Below, in pieces: positions 1-11,088 of a DNA stretch of 64,000 bases. The stretch's first letter is position 1, and each line of letters starts with the position of its first letter. The stretch covers positions 60,865,348 through 60,929,347 of the forward strand of contig OX344764.1 of the NCBI GenBank assembly GCA_947034895.1, given 5' to 3'. The stretch is from Rhytidiadelphus loreus. Lineage: Eukaryota > Streptophyta > Bryopsida > Hypnales > Hylocomiaceae. The notes under the pieces are model-generated. The model was not told the DNA's origin, searched no databases, and saw only the letters and a program-made list of their open reading frames with translations. The position numbers were made by a program, and so were the translations under genes.

Positions 1-1751
1 ATTTGAGAAAGGTCAGTGAGCCTTCAATGTAGTGACCTCAGTTAAAATCCCGTGAGGCTATAAAGTATACTAATGGCCAAAATCTCTATATTGGGTTTAG
101 AGTGATTGATCATGTACACATGCAATAGTAGAGGTGAGGATATATGTACCGACATCAATTTTTGTAAGTAAATTTGCTTAATATATTATAGTATATTTAT
201 TAGAGAAATTGTAAGTGGGTACCTATTCGAATTGTATTGGGACAACTGAATTGTTCAACTGAAAACATAGGTTTAAATATTTTACACAGAATATAGAAAT
301 TTAGAATTTAGATACAAACATTCTATAAATACATGGTCATAGGGGGAGCGGTTATGGGTCCTAAAATTTACTAAAAATAGAAAGTTTTTTGAACTTCAAA
401 AATTTTCTTCCAAAAAAAAATTATATTTGTAAAAATGTTGATTTAATTTTTTTTAAGGCTCCAAGCTCACAAGCTTCACGCTCGCAGCTCACAAGCTCCC
501 CGCTCCAAGCTCGCACGCTAGCGTCGTTGTATATGTAAAATAGGATATTGGAAAATCTCTTGATTTAAAAAAAAGTAGATATAAATTAGTGTGAATAAAA
601 TCAAAAAAGAGAAAAAATTAATTTTAGGATGAGTATAATCCCTAGTCCTTCTAATAGAAGAAAGAAAAAGAATAACCATTTAACGCTTTGAAAATTTTCT
701 AATTGAAGTGATATTAATTTTTTAATACAATAAGATGTGTAAAAAATGAATCATCAAAGATGCTTTCTTGGTGTATTTTGTTACCTTCCAACTCCTTATT
801 TGGGATCTCAAATTTAGCCATAAAAATGGTCTTTTCTTAATTTGAATCCAACTAATGAAATGAAGATTACTAGGTCTAGTTTCTACTCCAATTTGAAATT
901 TTGAAAAATTTCTAAAATTGATTATTTTATTGCAATGTGAAGTTTATGAATATAATCATAGTTTACTAATTTTCTAATTATAGAATGACATAGAAATTTG
1001 ATTAACATCATTATATTCTACATCATAATATATGCCTATAACAAAAAAATTCCTTAGTTATAAGCATTTTGATTGTTGCATGTACCTAATTTGATGTCAA
1101 TTCCAATCGTCAATTGAAATATATATGATGAGATGTAAAAAAAGATTTGATTGTTGACATAGTTATTATCAAAAGTTTCTACTCTAATTGCCTTCAAGTA
1201 ATGTGAAATGTTGTAGAAAGTTGACAACTTGTTATAAATTGGCGTGTTTATAAATTCAGAGTTCATAATAACAAATTTCATAATTTTGGGGCCTATAAAA
1301 CACAAGATAATAACCTTGATACACCAACATTTTCATATTAAATATTTTAGTGAGTGAAATATGAAATGTCAATTAGATAATAATGTGATGAGAATTCCAA
1401 CAATAGAAATAATTGATGAAAAGAGAATTGTATCAAAGATGTGCATTTCAAGGTTCAAAACACTATCTACAAGCTAGGCTTATCCTTTCGCGTGCTATGC
1501 TTTCATGTGTTATGCCTTTCATTGGCTAAATCCTCCCAACCTATTGACTTTTTTGTCGAAGCATCCAACCACCTATACTTTGGGATTTAAAAAAACAACC
1601 ACAATAGCTTGTTATATAAATCTAACCACATACAAAAAAGGCCAACTTGATTCTTCAAAGGATCACTTCAAGTGCATCTACCTCTAAATTTTTTTAGTAA
1701 AAGAAAAACACTTCAAAAACTAAAGTGATCACATTCTAGTTGTTTAGGAAG
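1..1751. other. AT-rich intergenic DNA, no gene
   Basis: No convincing coding region is visible; the open frames are short and AT-driven. Positions about 460-530 hold a run of short imperfect GCTC/AAGCTC repeats ending in a GCTAGCGTCGTTG-like string. A related string (GGCTC repeats followed by CTAGCATCGTTG) occurs at about 20685-20735, so this is probably the edge of a dispersed repeat. Confidence 0.6.
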
Positions 1752-2727
1752 TTAACCCCTCAACGCCGGAGGTCCAACTATGCCAAAAAATTGCTTACTT
1801 TTCAAGCTTTATAAGTCTATATGAGACTAAGCTATGAAGATCTTAACCGTATAATATTGTAGTGTGAATGTTGGAGATGACGTGGATCAAGTTTGGAGTC
1901 ATTTGGCCGCATAGATTGAAAGATTATAATGTTTTAGTGTTAAAAAAAGATGCTGAAATTTTTCTGAAAACACATTTGGAGGTCAAATTTGATTTCTAAA
2001 CCTACTCGAATGTAAAATCTTTGAACTAGAAAGTGCTCAAAAATCAACATATAAACACATTGGTGAAAAAAAATTCATTCAATCAACTCATTGTGTTTGC
2101 AAAATGACTTTGAAATGTAAAAAAAAAAAAGCAAAAAAGTGTGCAAAAAACACATCTATGACTGAACCTTCTTCTAATAAATTGCTTCTCAATCACTCAT
2201 AACTTCTTAAATTGATATGAAATTTTAGCCACACAAACTAGATTAGAATGTGCAACTTTTCCAAAGAAATTAATTAGAAATTGACACTGTATAAGGAAGA
2301 AACAAGCTGCCAAAGTTTGCTATAATCCAAAAATGTCAGTTTTTTTAACTTTGAATTGCTCCCAAGCATTCAAAACAACTTGGATTGCCATGAAAATTTG
2401 ACCACAATAACTAAACTTGTAGAGGAATGTAACCCAACAAAATTCATTGAAAAAAAATATTTTATGAAGGAGATACAAGCCTTCAAAGTTGCAGCCATCA
2501 ACTCCAATGGTGAACTCAAATTGAACCTGCAAACTTCGACTCTCTCCCAAATCATCTGTATATCTTGGATTGATTTGAAAATTTTACCACACAAACTAGA
2601 CTAGTATGTTCAACTTTACCAATAATTTTTATTGAATTCGGAAATTGGATGCAAAAGTTACAACAATTTGAATCAGACTGCTAGGTTGTGAAGACACTTT
2701 TTGTCCCTTGCGGCGACGAGGGGTTAA
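1752..2727. mobile_element. TTAA-flanked non-autonomous DNA transposon
   Basis: The segment is bounded by TTAA at 1752-1755 and 2724-2727. Reading inward from each side, the ends are TTAACCCCTCAACGCCGGAG and (reverse strand) TTAACCCCTCGTCGCCGCAAG, so they form an imperfect terminal inverted repeat of about 20 bp. The ~970-bp interior has no significant ORF. TTAA duplications are known for piggyBac, Kolobok and Sola3 elements; which of these applies cannot be told without a transposase. Related copies lie at 25267, 45351 and 46612. Confidence 0.7.
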
Positions 2728-2880
2728 GGGTTAAATGATTAATCAATTATTGTTTGTTTCATGTTGCTTTTGAATTTGATTCTATTTTTTTCATGTACAT
2801 TGTATGTTTTCACACCAAACATTCACCCTAAAATTCTTCATTATCAAACAAAACAAAATTCCTAAAGTTTATAAATACTA

Positions 2881-2908
2881 GGGTGAAAGCAAGCTAATAG
2901 GAGCCACT
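2881..2908 (+). repeat. Left terminal inverted repeat of the 12.5-kb element
   Basis: These 28 bp are identical to the reverse complement of 15326-15353. They begin GGGTGAAAGCAAG and are preceded by ACTA (2877-2880). The match stops sharply after 28 bases. Confidence 0.9.
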
Positions 2909-3540
2909 CGGGCCGTAACCATTCCTTTTGGGGAGTTAAATTTCAAATTTGAAGAGGCACAATCTTAGATTCTCTTAATTTTTTTTTTCTACCATATGCA
3001 AACATTATACATGTGCCTTGTCCCAAGAAATGGTGGTATTTGACAAAGTGAGAGAATGGATTAAGGACAAAAAATTGTATGTAACCAGCCCTTTTGGTCC
3101 TTAGTTCCTTGAAAAAAAGATCGAAGATGGATGAAAGGTTGGTACTAGGAGTGAATGAAAGCAACAATTGAACATCCGTGGAGGAGAACTTAGGATCTCT
3201 AATTGCAGTTTCCGATGAACATGAAGATCCGCTCATAACTGCCCATTACAGCAAACGCTCTGTTTGCTCCCGACGGCTGTTGCCATGTTGAAATTCTTGG
3301 TGGGAAGCTAAGAATCCTTTTTTTTCAAAGTTGCGGTTCATTGGGAGTCTAGAGTTCTCTGGTTTGCATCGAGGCGTGCAACTTTTTGAACGTTGCAACC
3401 GGCAGCTGTGATCTTCCTTCATTGATTCTAAGAAGTTGAACGTTGCAACTTTAGGGTTTAGGGTTTACGTTGTGCACACAACGTTGAAGCGCGTAAGGTT
3501 CAGTGTAATTTACACTTGTCTTTCTTCAAAGTTGGCAGTC
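2909..3540. other. Left subterminal region of the element
   Basis: There is no confident gene here. A minus-strand ATG ORF (3236-2943) starts with a Ser-rich stretch and is unrecognised. Positions 3452-3467 carry repeated TTTAGGG units (telo-box-like), which in plants are common in promoters, so this part may be the promoter region for the + strand genes that follow. Confidence 0.4.
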
Positions 3541-3550
3541 TAGGGTTTAG
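3541..3550 (+). promoter_or_regulatory. Telo-box-like motif before the first + strand ORF
   Basis: TAGGGTTTAG lies five bases before the ATG at 3556, and another TTTAGGG run lies about 90 bases further upstream. Telo-boxes (AAACCCTAA) are known promoter elements of plant housekeeping genes. The minus-strand gene at the other end of the transposon also has one (15023-15037). Confidence 0.35.
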
Positions 3551-3555
3551 AAAAT

Positions 3556-3861
3556 ATGAAAAATGTTGCCTCCGTTGTATATGGTGGCCCCAATTCACGC
3601 CGTCCAAGTGCAGCGTGGCAACGAGTGAGTACAACAGTTTGGGAATTTTTGAAGCGTATTTGCGATGATGAGGTTGAATCCACGAAGGAGGAATTTTTTT
3701 GGACGCCACCTCAAAGCCCACAAGAGTTCCATCCTCAGGCTTTAGAGAATAATTTGGATTCCCACTCAATTTCAACTAGGAAAGCAGCCCATCTTCTTCA
3801 TATGCACGACAGGATTGTCGACCAAGTTCTCTGGGAACCGACTATTCAACCGTGTGCATAG
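3556..3861 (+). CDS. Hypothetical 101-residue ORF near the left end of the transposon
   Basis: This ATG-initiated ORF of 101 codons directly follows a telo-box-like motif. The product is unrecognised, rich in charged and polar residues, and has a middle part Asp-Asp-Glu-Val-Glu-Ser followed by an aromatic/proline-rich segment. No membrane segment or known catalytic motif is seen. It could be a short protein of its own or an upstream exon of the transposase transcript, because the transposase ATG lies 300 bases downstream on the same strand. I could not find a splice pair that joins the two frames convincingly. Chance ORFs of this size are less likely here than in the AT-rich flanks but remain possible. 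Confidence 0.3.
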   Translation: MKNVASVVYGGPNSRRPSAAWQRVSTTVWEFLKRICDDEVESTKEEFFWTPPQSPQEFHPQALENNLDSHSISTRKAAHLLHMHDRIVDQVLWEPTIQPCA

Positions 3862-4157
3862 GAGGCTGTTGTGCGCAAATGTCGTTGGCGGCAGACCACT
3901 GTGTGCTTCCCTCCCGGTTGAAGATGTGACTCAAGAAGGTTTTCTTCTCCCATTGCAACAAAGCCTTGAACTTGTGTTTTTAGGATTTAGCATTACGGGT
4001 GCAACACCTTTGATTGAGAATTTAGGGTAAAGGTTTGATGTTGTAGTGTCTACGGCATGAGGGACGTGTGCAAGAGTGTCTTTGAAGTCTCTTAAATTGG
4101 TTTTGGCTTCTTTGATTGAGCGTTACTCTGTAGAAGAATTGAGTTCCAGTTGTCCAA

Positions 4158-5015
4158 ATGGAAGGGTCTAGTGCTAATTCCGTCGAGTTTGAACAAACCG
4201 CTGGCTCTGAATCTGCTACCGAATGTGCATCTTTCTCCATAACAGGCCCTAATTACCGGGTTTGGTACGCAGAGAAACGCAAAGTTGATAATCGAGAGAG
4301 GACTCGCAGATGTCGTGCGAAGAAATCTGAATTGCGAAATGTTGCAGAAGCGAATGTAGGAAGAAGCGAAAATGTAGTAGAATCGATTGTAGTGCGAAGC
4401 GAAAATGGAGACCCCAGGTTCCTAAGTTCCGGTCAGAAAAAAGAACACAAGACTAGTGCCCATCTTGCTCGAGAGATTAGCTTGTATGCAGCTCAAAAGT
4501 TAAAAAATCACGATACTGAGGTTCAGCACCTGAGCATCACGAAGTTTTTAGCGCAAGTAGTGTTGAAAGGAATGGTACCACCTTTTTTGAGTGATCAAAG
4601 AGCGGTGAAGTTGGGACATGAGGTCCTCGGTAGTTTCAAAGACGGTATGCAAGCGCACTTAGTAGGAGTGCGGAAAGCTAAATCGCTTCTTGCCAAAAAC
4701 ATTGTCACTACGTTAGCTGTTGTACCAAGAATTGGGAGTCAGAGGGGGGTGGCAAGGTTACTCGGAGTGGATCGGCGCAACATCAAGAAGGCACTCGCGA
4801 GGAGAGTGCTTCTAGATAGTACTGAAGATGCTTTCTGGCTTAGAGATCAGAAAAGAAACCGCTCTGGTGCAATCATGGATGAAGTAAAGAAAATGGTCAC
4901 CAAGTTCTGGGAAGAGGAGACGACAATTTCTCCTAATCGCAAGGACATTGTCAGGAAGTGGATTGCGCCAAAACTGTACATTGAGCACGCAACTCACTAT
5001 CTACAGCTATCCCAA
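4158..5015 (+). CDS. Transposase exon 1 (DNA-binding part)
   Basis: The exon starts at the ATG at 4158 and ends in phase 0 at a CAA|GTAAGC donor (5016). Reading through the donor gives only 12 more residues before a stop, which supports the intron. The N-terminal 60 residues end in a very basic segment (KRKVDNRERTRRCRAKK), a likely nuclear-localisation or DNA-contact region. The C-terminal end, IEHATHYLQLSQ, runs naturally into the exon 2 sequence. Confidence 0.7.
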
Positions 5016-5859
5016 GTAAGCTTCAATTTTGACACGCTCCTCCTCTTCAGTTGATGATCTAATGTGGACAGGTGAGCACTTGTGTCTTAGGATTTAGGCC
5101 CTTCATCGTTCATGGTATTCATCAGATCCGAAGCATTGTAGAACTGGTGGCTGCTTCTGCATACTAGCGGCTGAGGTTGTTCTTTTGTTGGTTTCGGAGG
5201 CTGCCACATGTCCTTTTCAGTCTCCAAGCACTTAGAAGTGGTTTAAGCTTTAGGAATTTAAGCACCTATGTGCCGAACTAGAACACATTGTGCTGCAGGT
5301 GGTTTTTTGGAGTTATGTAGTTGTTGATGGTTTACGGTGTAAAGAGCCAAGGAATCCCGACTCCTGACAGCGCTGCGGGGACTGTAGATGAGTGATTAGA
5401 GCCTCCTATGCTTTATTCAAAGAAACATATGTGTCTTTGTTCCTTTGGGTCCTTTGCTCTGATCTTCTATAGCAACTAAACATTGCCTACGTTGTTGGCT
5501 CTTTGAAGTCATTAATTGTAAGGAATCTCAGGAGGTAAGCACTGTCTACTAGTTGCTTGGTCTTTGGTATCGTTGGTTCTTTAAGGTTTGGAATTTTAAG
5601 GACCCTAAGCAGTAAAGCACTATCTAGTACTTGTTCATTGTAAGCAACGTGGATGAGGACCTGTAGTCCTTTGTGGTCCTTAGTTGTCCTTCCCAATTAC
5701 TGTTGTAGTCCTTCGTGGTCCTTAGTCGTCCTTCGTAGTTAATGTTGTAGTCCTTTGTAGTCCTTTTCGATCCTTGGTGGCCCTTATTCGTCCTTACTAG
5801 TTAATGGCATGCAACTAAGCACTAACGCATACGTGTATGTTAGTTGGAGTTCTTTACAG
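5016..5859 (+). other. Intron of the transposase gene, with decayed tandem repeats
   Basis: The donor is GTAAGC at 5016. The acceptor TTTACAG ends at 5859 and keeps frame with the downstream ORF; an alternative acceptor GTTAG ends at 5843. The last part (about 5645-5795) contains imperfect copies of a TAGTCCTTxGTGGTCCTTAGT unit of roughly 20 bp. Using the 5843 acceptor, the frame reads EFFTEFKKRFPDTCG before it is lost, which looks more protein-like than the start read from 5860. This suggests a one-base indel near 5885-5899. Confidence 0.55.
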
Positions 5860-7401
5860 AATTCAAGAAAAGGTTTCCCGATACATGTGGCATGCGGATT
5901 GAGGACGTTTGAAAGCTTAAAGTCTTGGTGGGTGCGGAGGTTGAAAGCATGGAATACCTGTTGTTGCAAGTACCACCAGGATTTTGACCACCTTCGAGAT
6001 GCCTTGAATGGAATGCGTTGTGATTTGGAAGGTGTGCACAAAACTTGCACATGTTCTTGTATTGTTTGTGCAACGTTCACTGATTTTGAAACCATGATTT
6101 CGGAATGTGATGCACACAATGAGGTCTATGAACGTCTAACTCACCTTTGGAGTTCAGTTTTGTGCCAGAAGGGTGAGTTTGACATGTGGTACAAGCGCGA
6201 CTGTCTTTTAGGGGATTGTTTGAACTGCGGAGTGAATAACCTCAGGATTTGCCCCCGTGAGGTCTATTCGGAAAATTTGGTGAAATGGAAACGCACTGGC
6301 TATGAGACAATTGGCATGGGGGAGGACGGTAAGCCTAAGAAAGCAATTAAGATAATATACTGTGAGACAAAGCCTTCCGAACTCATAGATTTCTTGAAAC
6401 CAAAACTAGCTGAATTCATTGTCCATAACTTCTTGGCTTCTTGGCAAGATTTTCAATTCAAAGAGTTATTCTCTTCTGTCCCTGAAGGTACTGTCATATC
6501 TTGTGTGGACTTCTCGGAAAACTACTCCATGAAGGTGCAGAATGAGATACAGTCCATGCATTGGCGCACTGACCAAGTTTCAATTCTTGTCCATATTATG
6601 TACTGTCTGAACCCTGATTGGTCAGAGGCCAATGGCGAGCCTTACTTGTTCAAAGAGGTCCATTACTATGTGTCTGATGACAAACAGCATGATTCATTAT
6701 ATGTTCAGCATGCTTTCATGCTACACTGGAATCACATGAAGGACAATGGATTTCAACCAACTAATCACGTGGTGTGGAGTGATGGATGTAGCGGTCAGTT
6801 CAAATCAGCTCGCGCTTGGTATTTTGTTAGCAGATTTCCTAGTTTGACTATGAGTAAGCAATTGCTAGAAGGTTGCCAAATGTGCTGGAATTACTTCGCC
6901 TCTGGACACGGTAAAGGAGAAGTTGAGGGGGGTGGTGCTCTTTTAAAAAGAGAGTTGTATAAGGAGAAAATCAAACCCAATGGTCGGCAGTTGCAAAATG
7001 CAGCTCAAGTTGTACAGTTTCTGCAGGAGGAGAACAATAAATATCATGCAGGGCGTCCTGGTGAACGGAAGACAATCAATAAATTCTTTTCGGAGATCAA
7101 AGACGGTGACATTCAAAGGGTGGACAAGTTGGAGGCTGAAACCATTTCGGGGAGTCGGGGCATGCACCAATGCCGCTCTTTATCGTGCAAGGACCCCACT
7201 CTCATTCAATTCCGCCAGCTCACTTGTTTTTGCGTCGCTTGTTTAGATCCAGACTCAAATTTCAATTGCTACCAGAAGGCCCATATGCTGCAGTGGACGT
7301 TACGAAGGATTTGTGCGAAGAGAAAAACGGGCATATGGGTACTATCTGACTTGGAATGGGATGACACTGAGGCTGAATTAGATACCGAGGTTTCAGGAGA
7401 C
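5860..7401 (+). CDS. Transposase exon 2 (zinc-binding and catalytic core)
   Basis: This is 514 uninterrupted codons. In order it contains WWVRRLKAWNTCCCKYH, a Cys-rich cluster, a second Cys cluster CLLGDCLNCG, the first catalytic Asp (6508-6510) in DFSENYS, the second Asp (6781-6783) in WSDGCSGQF, and GHGKGEVEGGG with the presumed catalytic Glu (6919-6927). A helical tail and a final Cys pattern (CKDPTLIQFRQLTCFCVAC) follow. The length and motif spacing are those expected of a DDE/RNase-H-fold transposase core. It ends at TGA 7402, but the frame stays open further on. Confidence 0.75.
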
Positions 7402-7710
7402 TGAATTTGAGTTGGATTTAACATAGCTGTGAGGGCTGACAATGACGATGGTGAAAGCTTCTGGGTCATGCTCGTGACTAGGGGTGACCATGTGAACACT
7501 GATGCTTTTACTGATGACTTTGGAAATGATTTCGTGCTTGGTGAATCTTTGATTCAAGGGTATTGGTATGAGCAATACCAACCTGACAGTAGAACCTATC
7601 TCCTACGAGATGACAGGCCATTTGCATATGTCCATAGCCATGCGGTGTTGCTACAAGACTTCTCGATGCCTCCTACTGCCCATACAGTCAAGGGGAGTTT
7701 CAGCAGTTAT

Positions 7711-8018
7711 CACTAGAAGAAAATAAGAAGAAACTACGTTTTACTTCACAAAAATTGCGTTTTACTTTACAAAAACTGCGTTGTACTCAACAGAAAAGTA
7801 TCATCTGGATTTTGTTGAGTTCTCCCTTTGTAATGCAAAATTTTGTGTTCCAATGGTTCAACACAAAATTTGACAAGTAAAACGCAGAATTTTGTATTAG
7901 AGTGCAAAATTTTGCGTTACAAAGGGAGACCTCAACAAAATCCAGATGATACTTTTTCGTTGAGTGCAACGCAGTTTCTGTGAAGTAAAACACAGTTTCT
8001 TTTGGTTTTCTTCTAGTG
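7711..8018. mobile_element. CACTA-type hairpin MITE inserted in the transposase
   Basis: This 308-bp element has ends CACTAGAAGAAAA and TTTTCTTCTAGTG and a long palindromic interior. It is flanked by TAT on both sides (7708-7710, 8019-8021). Ends beginning CACTA with a 3-bp duplication are the hallmark of the CACTA/EnSpm superfamily. The 3' end of the transposase frame is interrupted exactly here. Ignoring the MITE plus one TAT, the frame runs on for 22 more codons to TAG at 8088. The copy at 38841-39128 is a close relative. Confidence 0.85.
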
Positions 8019-8090
8019 TATGAATTGAAACTGCCAATCTTAGATTTTATAGTTGGGTCTCTCTTAGATGCCGAGGCCAAAGGCTTCTAG

Positions 8091-8741
8091 GCTGGTTGAC
8101 AGTTGCCGTCGGGGACTCCAAACTAGGTGAGTATGCGATCAAACAAATCTCATTACATTCATTAGATTCACTAGTTCTGCTCCTTATACATTAATGTGTC
8201 TGGTGAATCTCAAATTCTAACAGTGCACTAAAGGTTTAGAATATAGGACTGAATAGGGCTACTTATTGAAGCTGAGACATAGGCAGCTACCATTCTTGAC
8301 GTCATCCCAGTGTGACTAGATCCAATGTTCAATTCTAAATGCATGCTAGTTTTGCAGTCGTTGTATTCATTGTATTCATACGTGTAGGACGTCTGAACTG
8401 ACTAGTTAGAGTCTATTTGCATTGAAAATTATGAGCACACTTAATTGCGCATGTGTGTTCACTCGTGTCTAATGAAGTTATTAGTTCTCGATTGTGCTGC
8501 ATACGAGTAGGGCACGGAGCAGAACTAGTACCAGCAACAGGTAAGCCGAGGTATACAATAGGTTCAACTTGTTTATTTCTTTCAGTCTTGCTCGTCGTTC
8601 CAGGTCACCTGTGTTTGGTCCAGTGTTGGAGCGTCCGGAGCCTTCTTATCTTGTGAATCACCTGCGTTGCTTTAGTTTCAAGTCTGCTTTAATTGCTCAC
8701 AGTTTCAATTCTTGTCCATCTAAAGCACTCTAGTATTTGTA
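8091..8741 (+). other. Spacer between transposase and the next ORF
   Basis: No confident gene is seen. Candidate splice sites occur (for example AACAG|GTAAGC at about 8539), so parts may be untranslated leader or introns of the ORF that begins at 8742. Confidence 0.4.
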
Positions 8742-9188
8742 ATGGCGGAGCTTCCTATGACAAAGGCTGAGTTGCAATTTTACCTTGCACGGGTTGATGA
8801 CGCGGTCGTACAACGCAAAGGTAAGGTTCCTTTCTTTGGGGGACAACAAGTGAGGGCGCTTTTGCAGAGAGGAGACGGTCCACAAGTGAGGTGGACACGA
8901 GCTGCTAATGAGGAGTTGCGCAACATGGAATTCTGTAGCGGAGTTGCTTATACAATTCACCATGACATTTGTCTTTGGGACAGCGACCCAAATTACTACT
9001 CCGACCCAGAGGACAATATCTACTGGGACGTTGACGAAAATCATAGCTTTGACCCAACTCCAACCCAAATGACAATTGAACCTATGCGGACACCAGTAGC
9101 AGGTTGTGACAGATCCTCTGGGCTGGATACTCATCTGAATGGGACTACAAAAGGGGATGCACTTCCATCGCACTCAGACCAACGTTGA
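8742..9188 (+). CDS. Hypothetical acidic protein encoded in the transposon
   Basis: This ATG-initiated ORF of 148 codons is unrecognised. The N-terminal half is mixed charged (MAELPMTKAELQFYLARVDD, then a basic GQQVRALLQRG stretch). The middle is very acidic and aromatic (DSDPNYYSDPEDNIYWDVDE), and the C-terminus is polar. A strong donor, CAG|GTAAGG, lies six bases after the TGA stop, at 9194. The stop could therefore be a CGA-to-TGA change within a longer exon, as in other genes of this element. It has the same orientation as the transposase, 650 bp downstream, and could be an accessory protein of the element. Moderate confidence that it is coding, none on function. Confidence 0.45.
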   Translation: MAELPMTKAELQFYLARVDDAVVQRKGKVPFFGGQQVRALLQRGDGPQVRWTRAANEELRNMEFCSGVAYTIHHDICLWDSDPNYYSDPEDNIYWDVDENHSFDPTPTQMTIEPMRTPVAGCDRSSGLDTHLNGTTKGDALPSHSDQR

Positions 9189-10623
9189 AGCAGGTAAGGT
9201 CTCCTTGGCCAGCACTAAAGCACTTTCACTGCAAGTCATGGTTTAGAGTACATGTTGCTTTGTCAATTTGGCCATGTGTCTTGGAAAAATTGCTTGAATG
9301 TAGTCATGGCTTCTCCTATTTGGGGATAAACTTGTGGCACGCGCTTACACAATCTCTTGAATTTTGGCAGATGTATGGCACTGAAGCAGGATTTCTACAC
9401 TTGGGCGGAGTAGTGTTTGCTTTCTTATTTAGCTTTTTCAGTGATGACTTAGTGGCACCACCAAGCTTTGTAAAGTTGTTTTTCACCCATTGTCAATATG
9501 AAATGACTGCATTTGATTGACTACACTACTTGTGCCCATAGTTTTGCACATCTGCTTGTGTTGATTCGTGTTGAATTTGGTGGACTCCCAATTCTATAAG
9601 CAGTTGTCATGAGGTTATATTGGACATTGGAGTTACAATGCTCATGTGCTTTCCATTTGTAATCTGAAGACTTGTGTACCCTGACTAACATGGATTGAAT
9701 ATTACGTACCTAAATCTCATGAACGCTAAAATACTTTTAACATGACCGTAACCCCCAAACAGATTCACATACATTACTTGGAAAACATGCATTGAAAGAG
9801 TATGTCCTCTAAATCTCTACCGAAACTCAAATACTGAAGCACCCGAAAAACCACAAACAATCTCATGCATTACTAAACATGCAATAAGCACAGCATAAGG
9901 CAAAGCCACTAATACAGCACAGTAGAAGAAAAAGCCAGAAAAAGCACAACACAAGGGAAAGTAAAGTGCATTCAAAGAACCTAAATACAAGGGGAAAGTG
10001 CTAGTAAAAGTATGGTCATGCTTATTGTAAGAATGCATTGTCAATCAAAAAACATTGTTGAACTGCAGAGGTTCTGAAGGACGCAAAATGCCAAGCGGGA
10101 TTGGGAGGCATTCCAATTTCTAAGTTTTCTAACCTCACTTCAATTCTAATATTGTCCCTCCCAAAACTTCAAAAATGGCTGTGAAAACGGTTTCCAACAA
10201 GGTGCATCATCCAACCATGATCCTAAACTGTTACTCTTCTTTATTTCGAGTTATCAACACAAAGAACTTGGACTTGCTCGTGAGAGTGAATGTCAGTCAG
10301 TCGCCAAGGCCCAGACAATTGGACTTCGCAAAGTCTTTCCAACCCTATCCGAGCTTAACTTGTGGCTCTCCTTTGGTCTGCTGCTCTGTGAGACAGACTT
10401 TCCACACCATGCTTTCTTCGTCTGAAACAATGTAAACGGGATGTTTGACTTGGTCTCCCCAGGTGCGCATAAAATCTGTTGGTACAGTCTGGAAGGCAAG
10501 CCTTTAATCTAATGAGCCAACAACCTCACACTAGGAAGAGAGGATGCATACTCTCCATCCGCAATGTTGTTCAAGCCATTGACACCATCCTCGCTCCCTC
10601 ATCATCTAAAATCAAGTTACTCC
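9189..10623. other. Central part of the transposon, no clear gene
   Basis: Open frames here (for example 9185-9520 +, rich in Phe, Trp and Cys) have no recognisable domain and look like intron or spacer. About 9820-10060 is purine-biased and simple in composition. A minus-strand frame at about 10470-10330, following a TACCAACAG acceptor-like site, reads like an exon (ILCAPGETKSNIPF) but cannot be joined with confidence. Confidence 0.35.
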
Positions 10624-11088
10624 TTAGTCTGTGGGTACTTGAAGGCAGGACAATGCCAAACCATCACTCCATGAGTACCACAATAGAATTCCAAACACGT
10701 GAAGCACAAAAAAGAAACGCACCATAGTGTGAAATGTGGACTTCTTTACTGTCCTCTCGAAGCTCAACAATCCTTGCATGTTGTCGCGTCTCCTCCGTTC
10801 GGGGCCTTTGCTACAGGTAGCCCCGTTGCTGCTATCCCCTTCACCTGCCAACATTTTAATGGCAACGCTAAACTGCAATAACCCTGAAACCAGCACCCGG
10901 AAGAAGAGTACAGAAGGACTGGAGCATGGTGGTACTGGGTTCCATGGCTTCTCTTGGAAGTTTAATTTGTAGTCTTCACCTTCACAAAGAAGAAAGTACT
11001 TGCAAGGACCTCCATCATAACCCAAAACACTAGCAAGTTTAGTCACACAATTCCAGATCCAAGGATAATCATCACAATTGATATTCAT
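10624..11088 (-). CDS. Hypothetical minus-strand ORF in the transposon
   Basis: The ATG at 11088 opens 154 codons. The first ~60 residues (MNINCDDYPWIWNCVTKLAS, then a Gly/Cys-containing GYDGGPCKYF segment) look protein-like. Further on there is a basic patch (GPERRRRDN). The hydrophobic last third is less convincing and may be intronic. It lies about 180 bp beyond the apparent stop of the RING gene, on the same strand. A donor-like ACTACAG|GTATGC just after that stop (11260) raises the possibility that these are further exons of one gene, but the phases I tested did not match. Confidence 0.3.
   Translation of the reverse strand: MNINCDDYPWIWNCVTKLASVLGYDGGPCKYFLLCEGEDYKLNFQEKPWNPVPPCSSPSVLFFRVLVSGLLQFSVAIKMLAGEGDSSNGATCSKGPERRRRDNMQGLLSFERTVKKSTFHTMVRFFFVLHVFGILLWYSWSDGLALSCLQVPTD

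Larger units (their letters stand above)
4158..8090 (+). pseudogene. DD(E)-type transposase gene of the 12.5-kb element, inactivated
   Basis: This gene should encode the recombinase that moves the element. Exon 1 (4158-5015, 286 codons) is basic at residues 38-60 and has a helix-turn-helix-like stretch around residues 194-216 (RGVARLLGVDRRNIKKA). Exon 2 starts at 5860 and holds clustered Cys residues (CTCSC; CLLGDCLNCG). The RNase-H-like core has CVDFSENYS (Asp at 6508), WSDGCSGQFKS (Asp at 6781) and GHGKGEVEGGG (Glu at 6919 or 6925), giving a D-91-D-46/48-E spacing. The same motif order occurs in uncharacterised proteins of many invertebrates. After two in-frame TGA codons (7402-7404, 7408-7410) the same frame continues to 7710 with IAVRADNDDGESFW. 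It is then broken by a MITE and resumes at 8022-8090. There is also a probable frameshift near 5885-5899. The copy is therefore recent but defective. Confidence 0.75.

Noticed and set aside
7787..8080. 97-codon minus-strand ORF
   Set aside because: Lies inside the hairpin MITE at 7711-8018; the open frame is a by-product of the palindrome.
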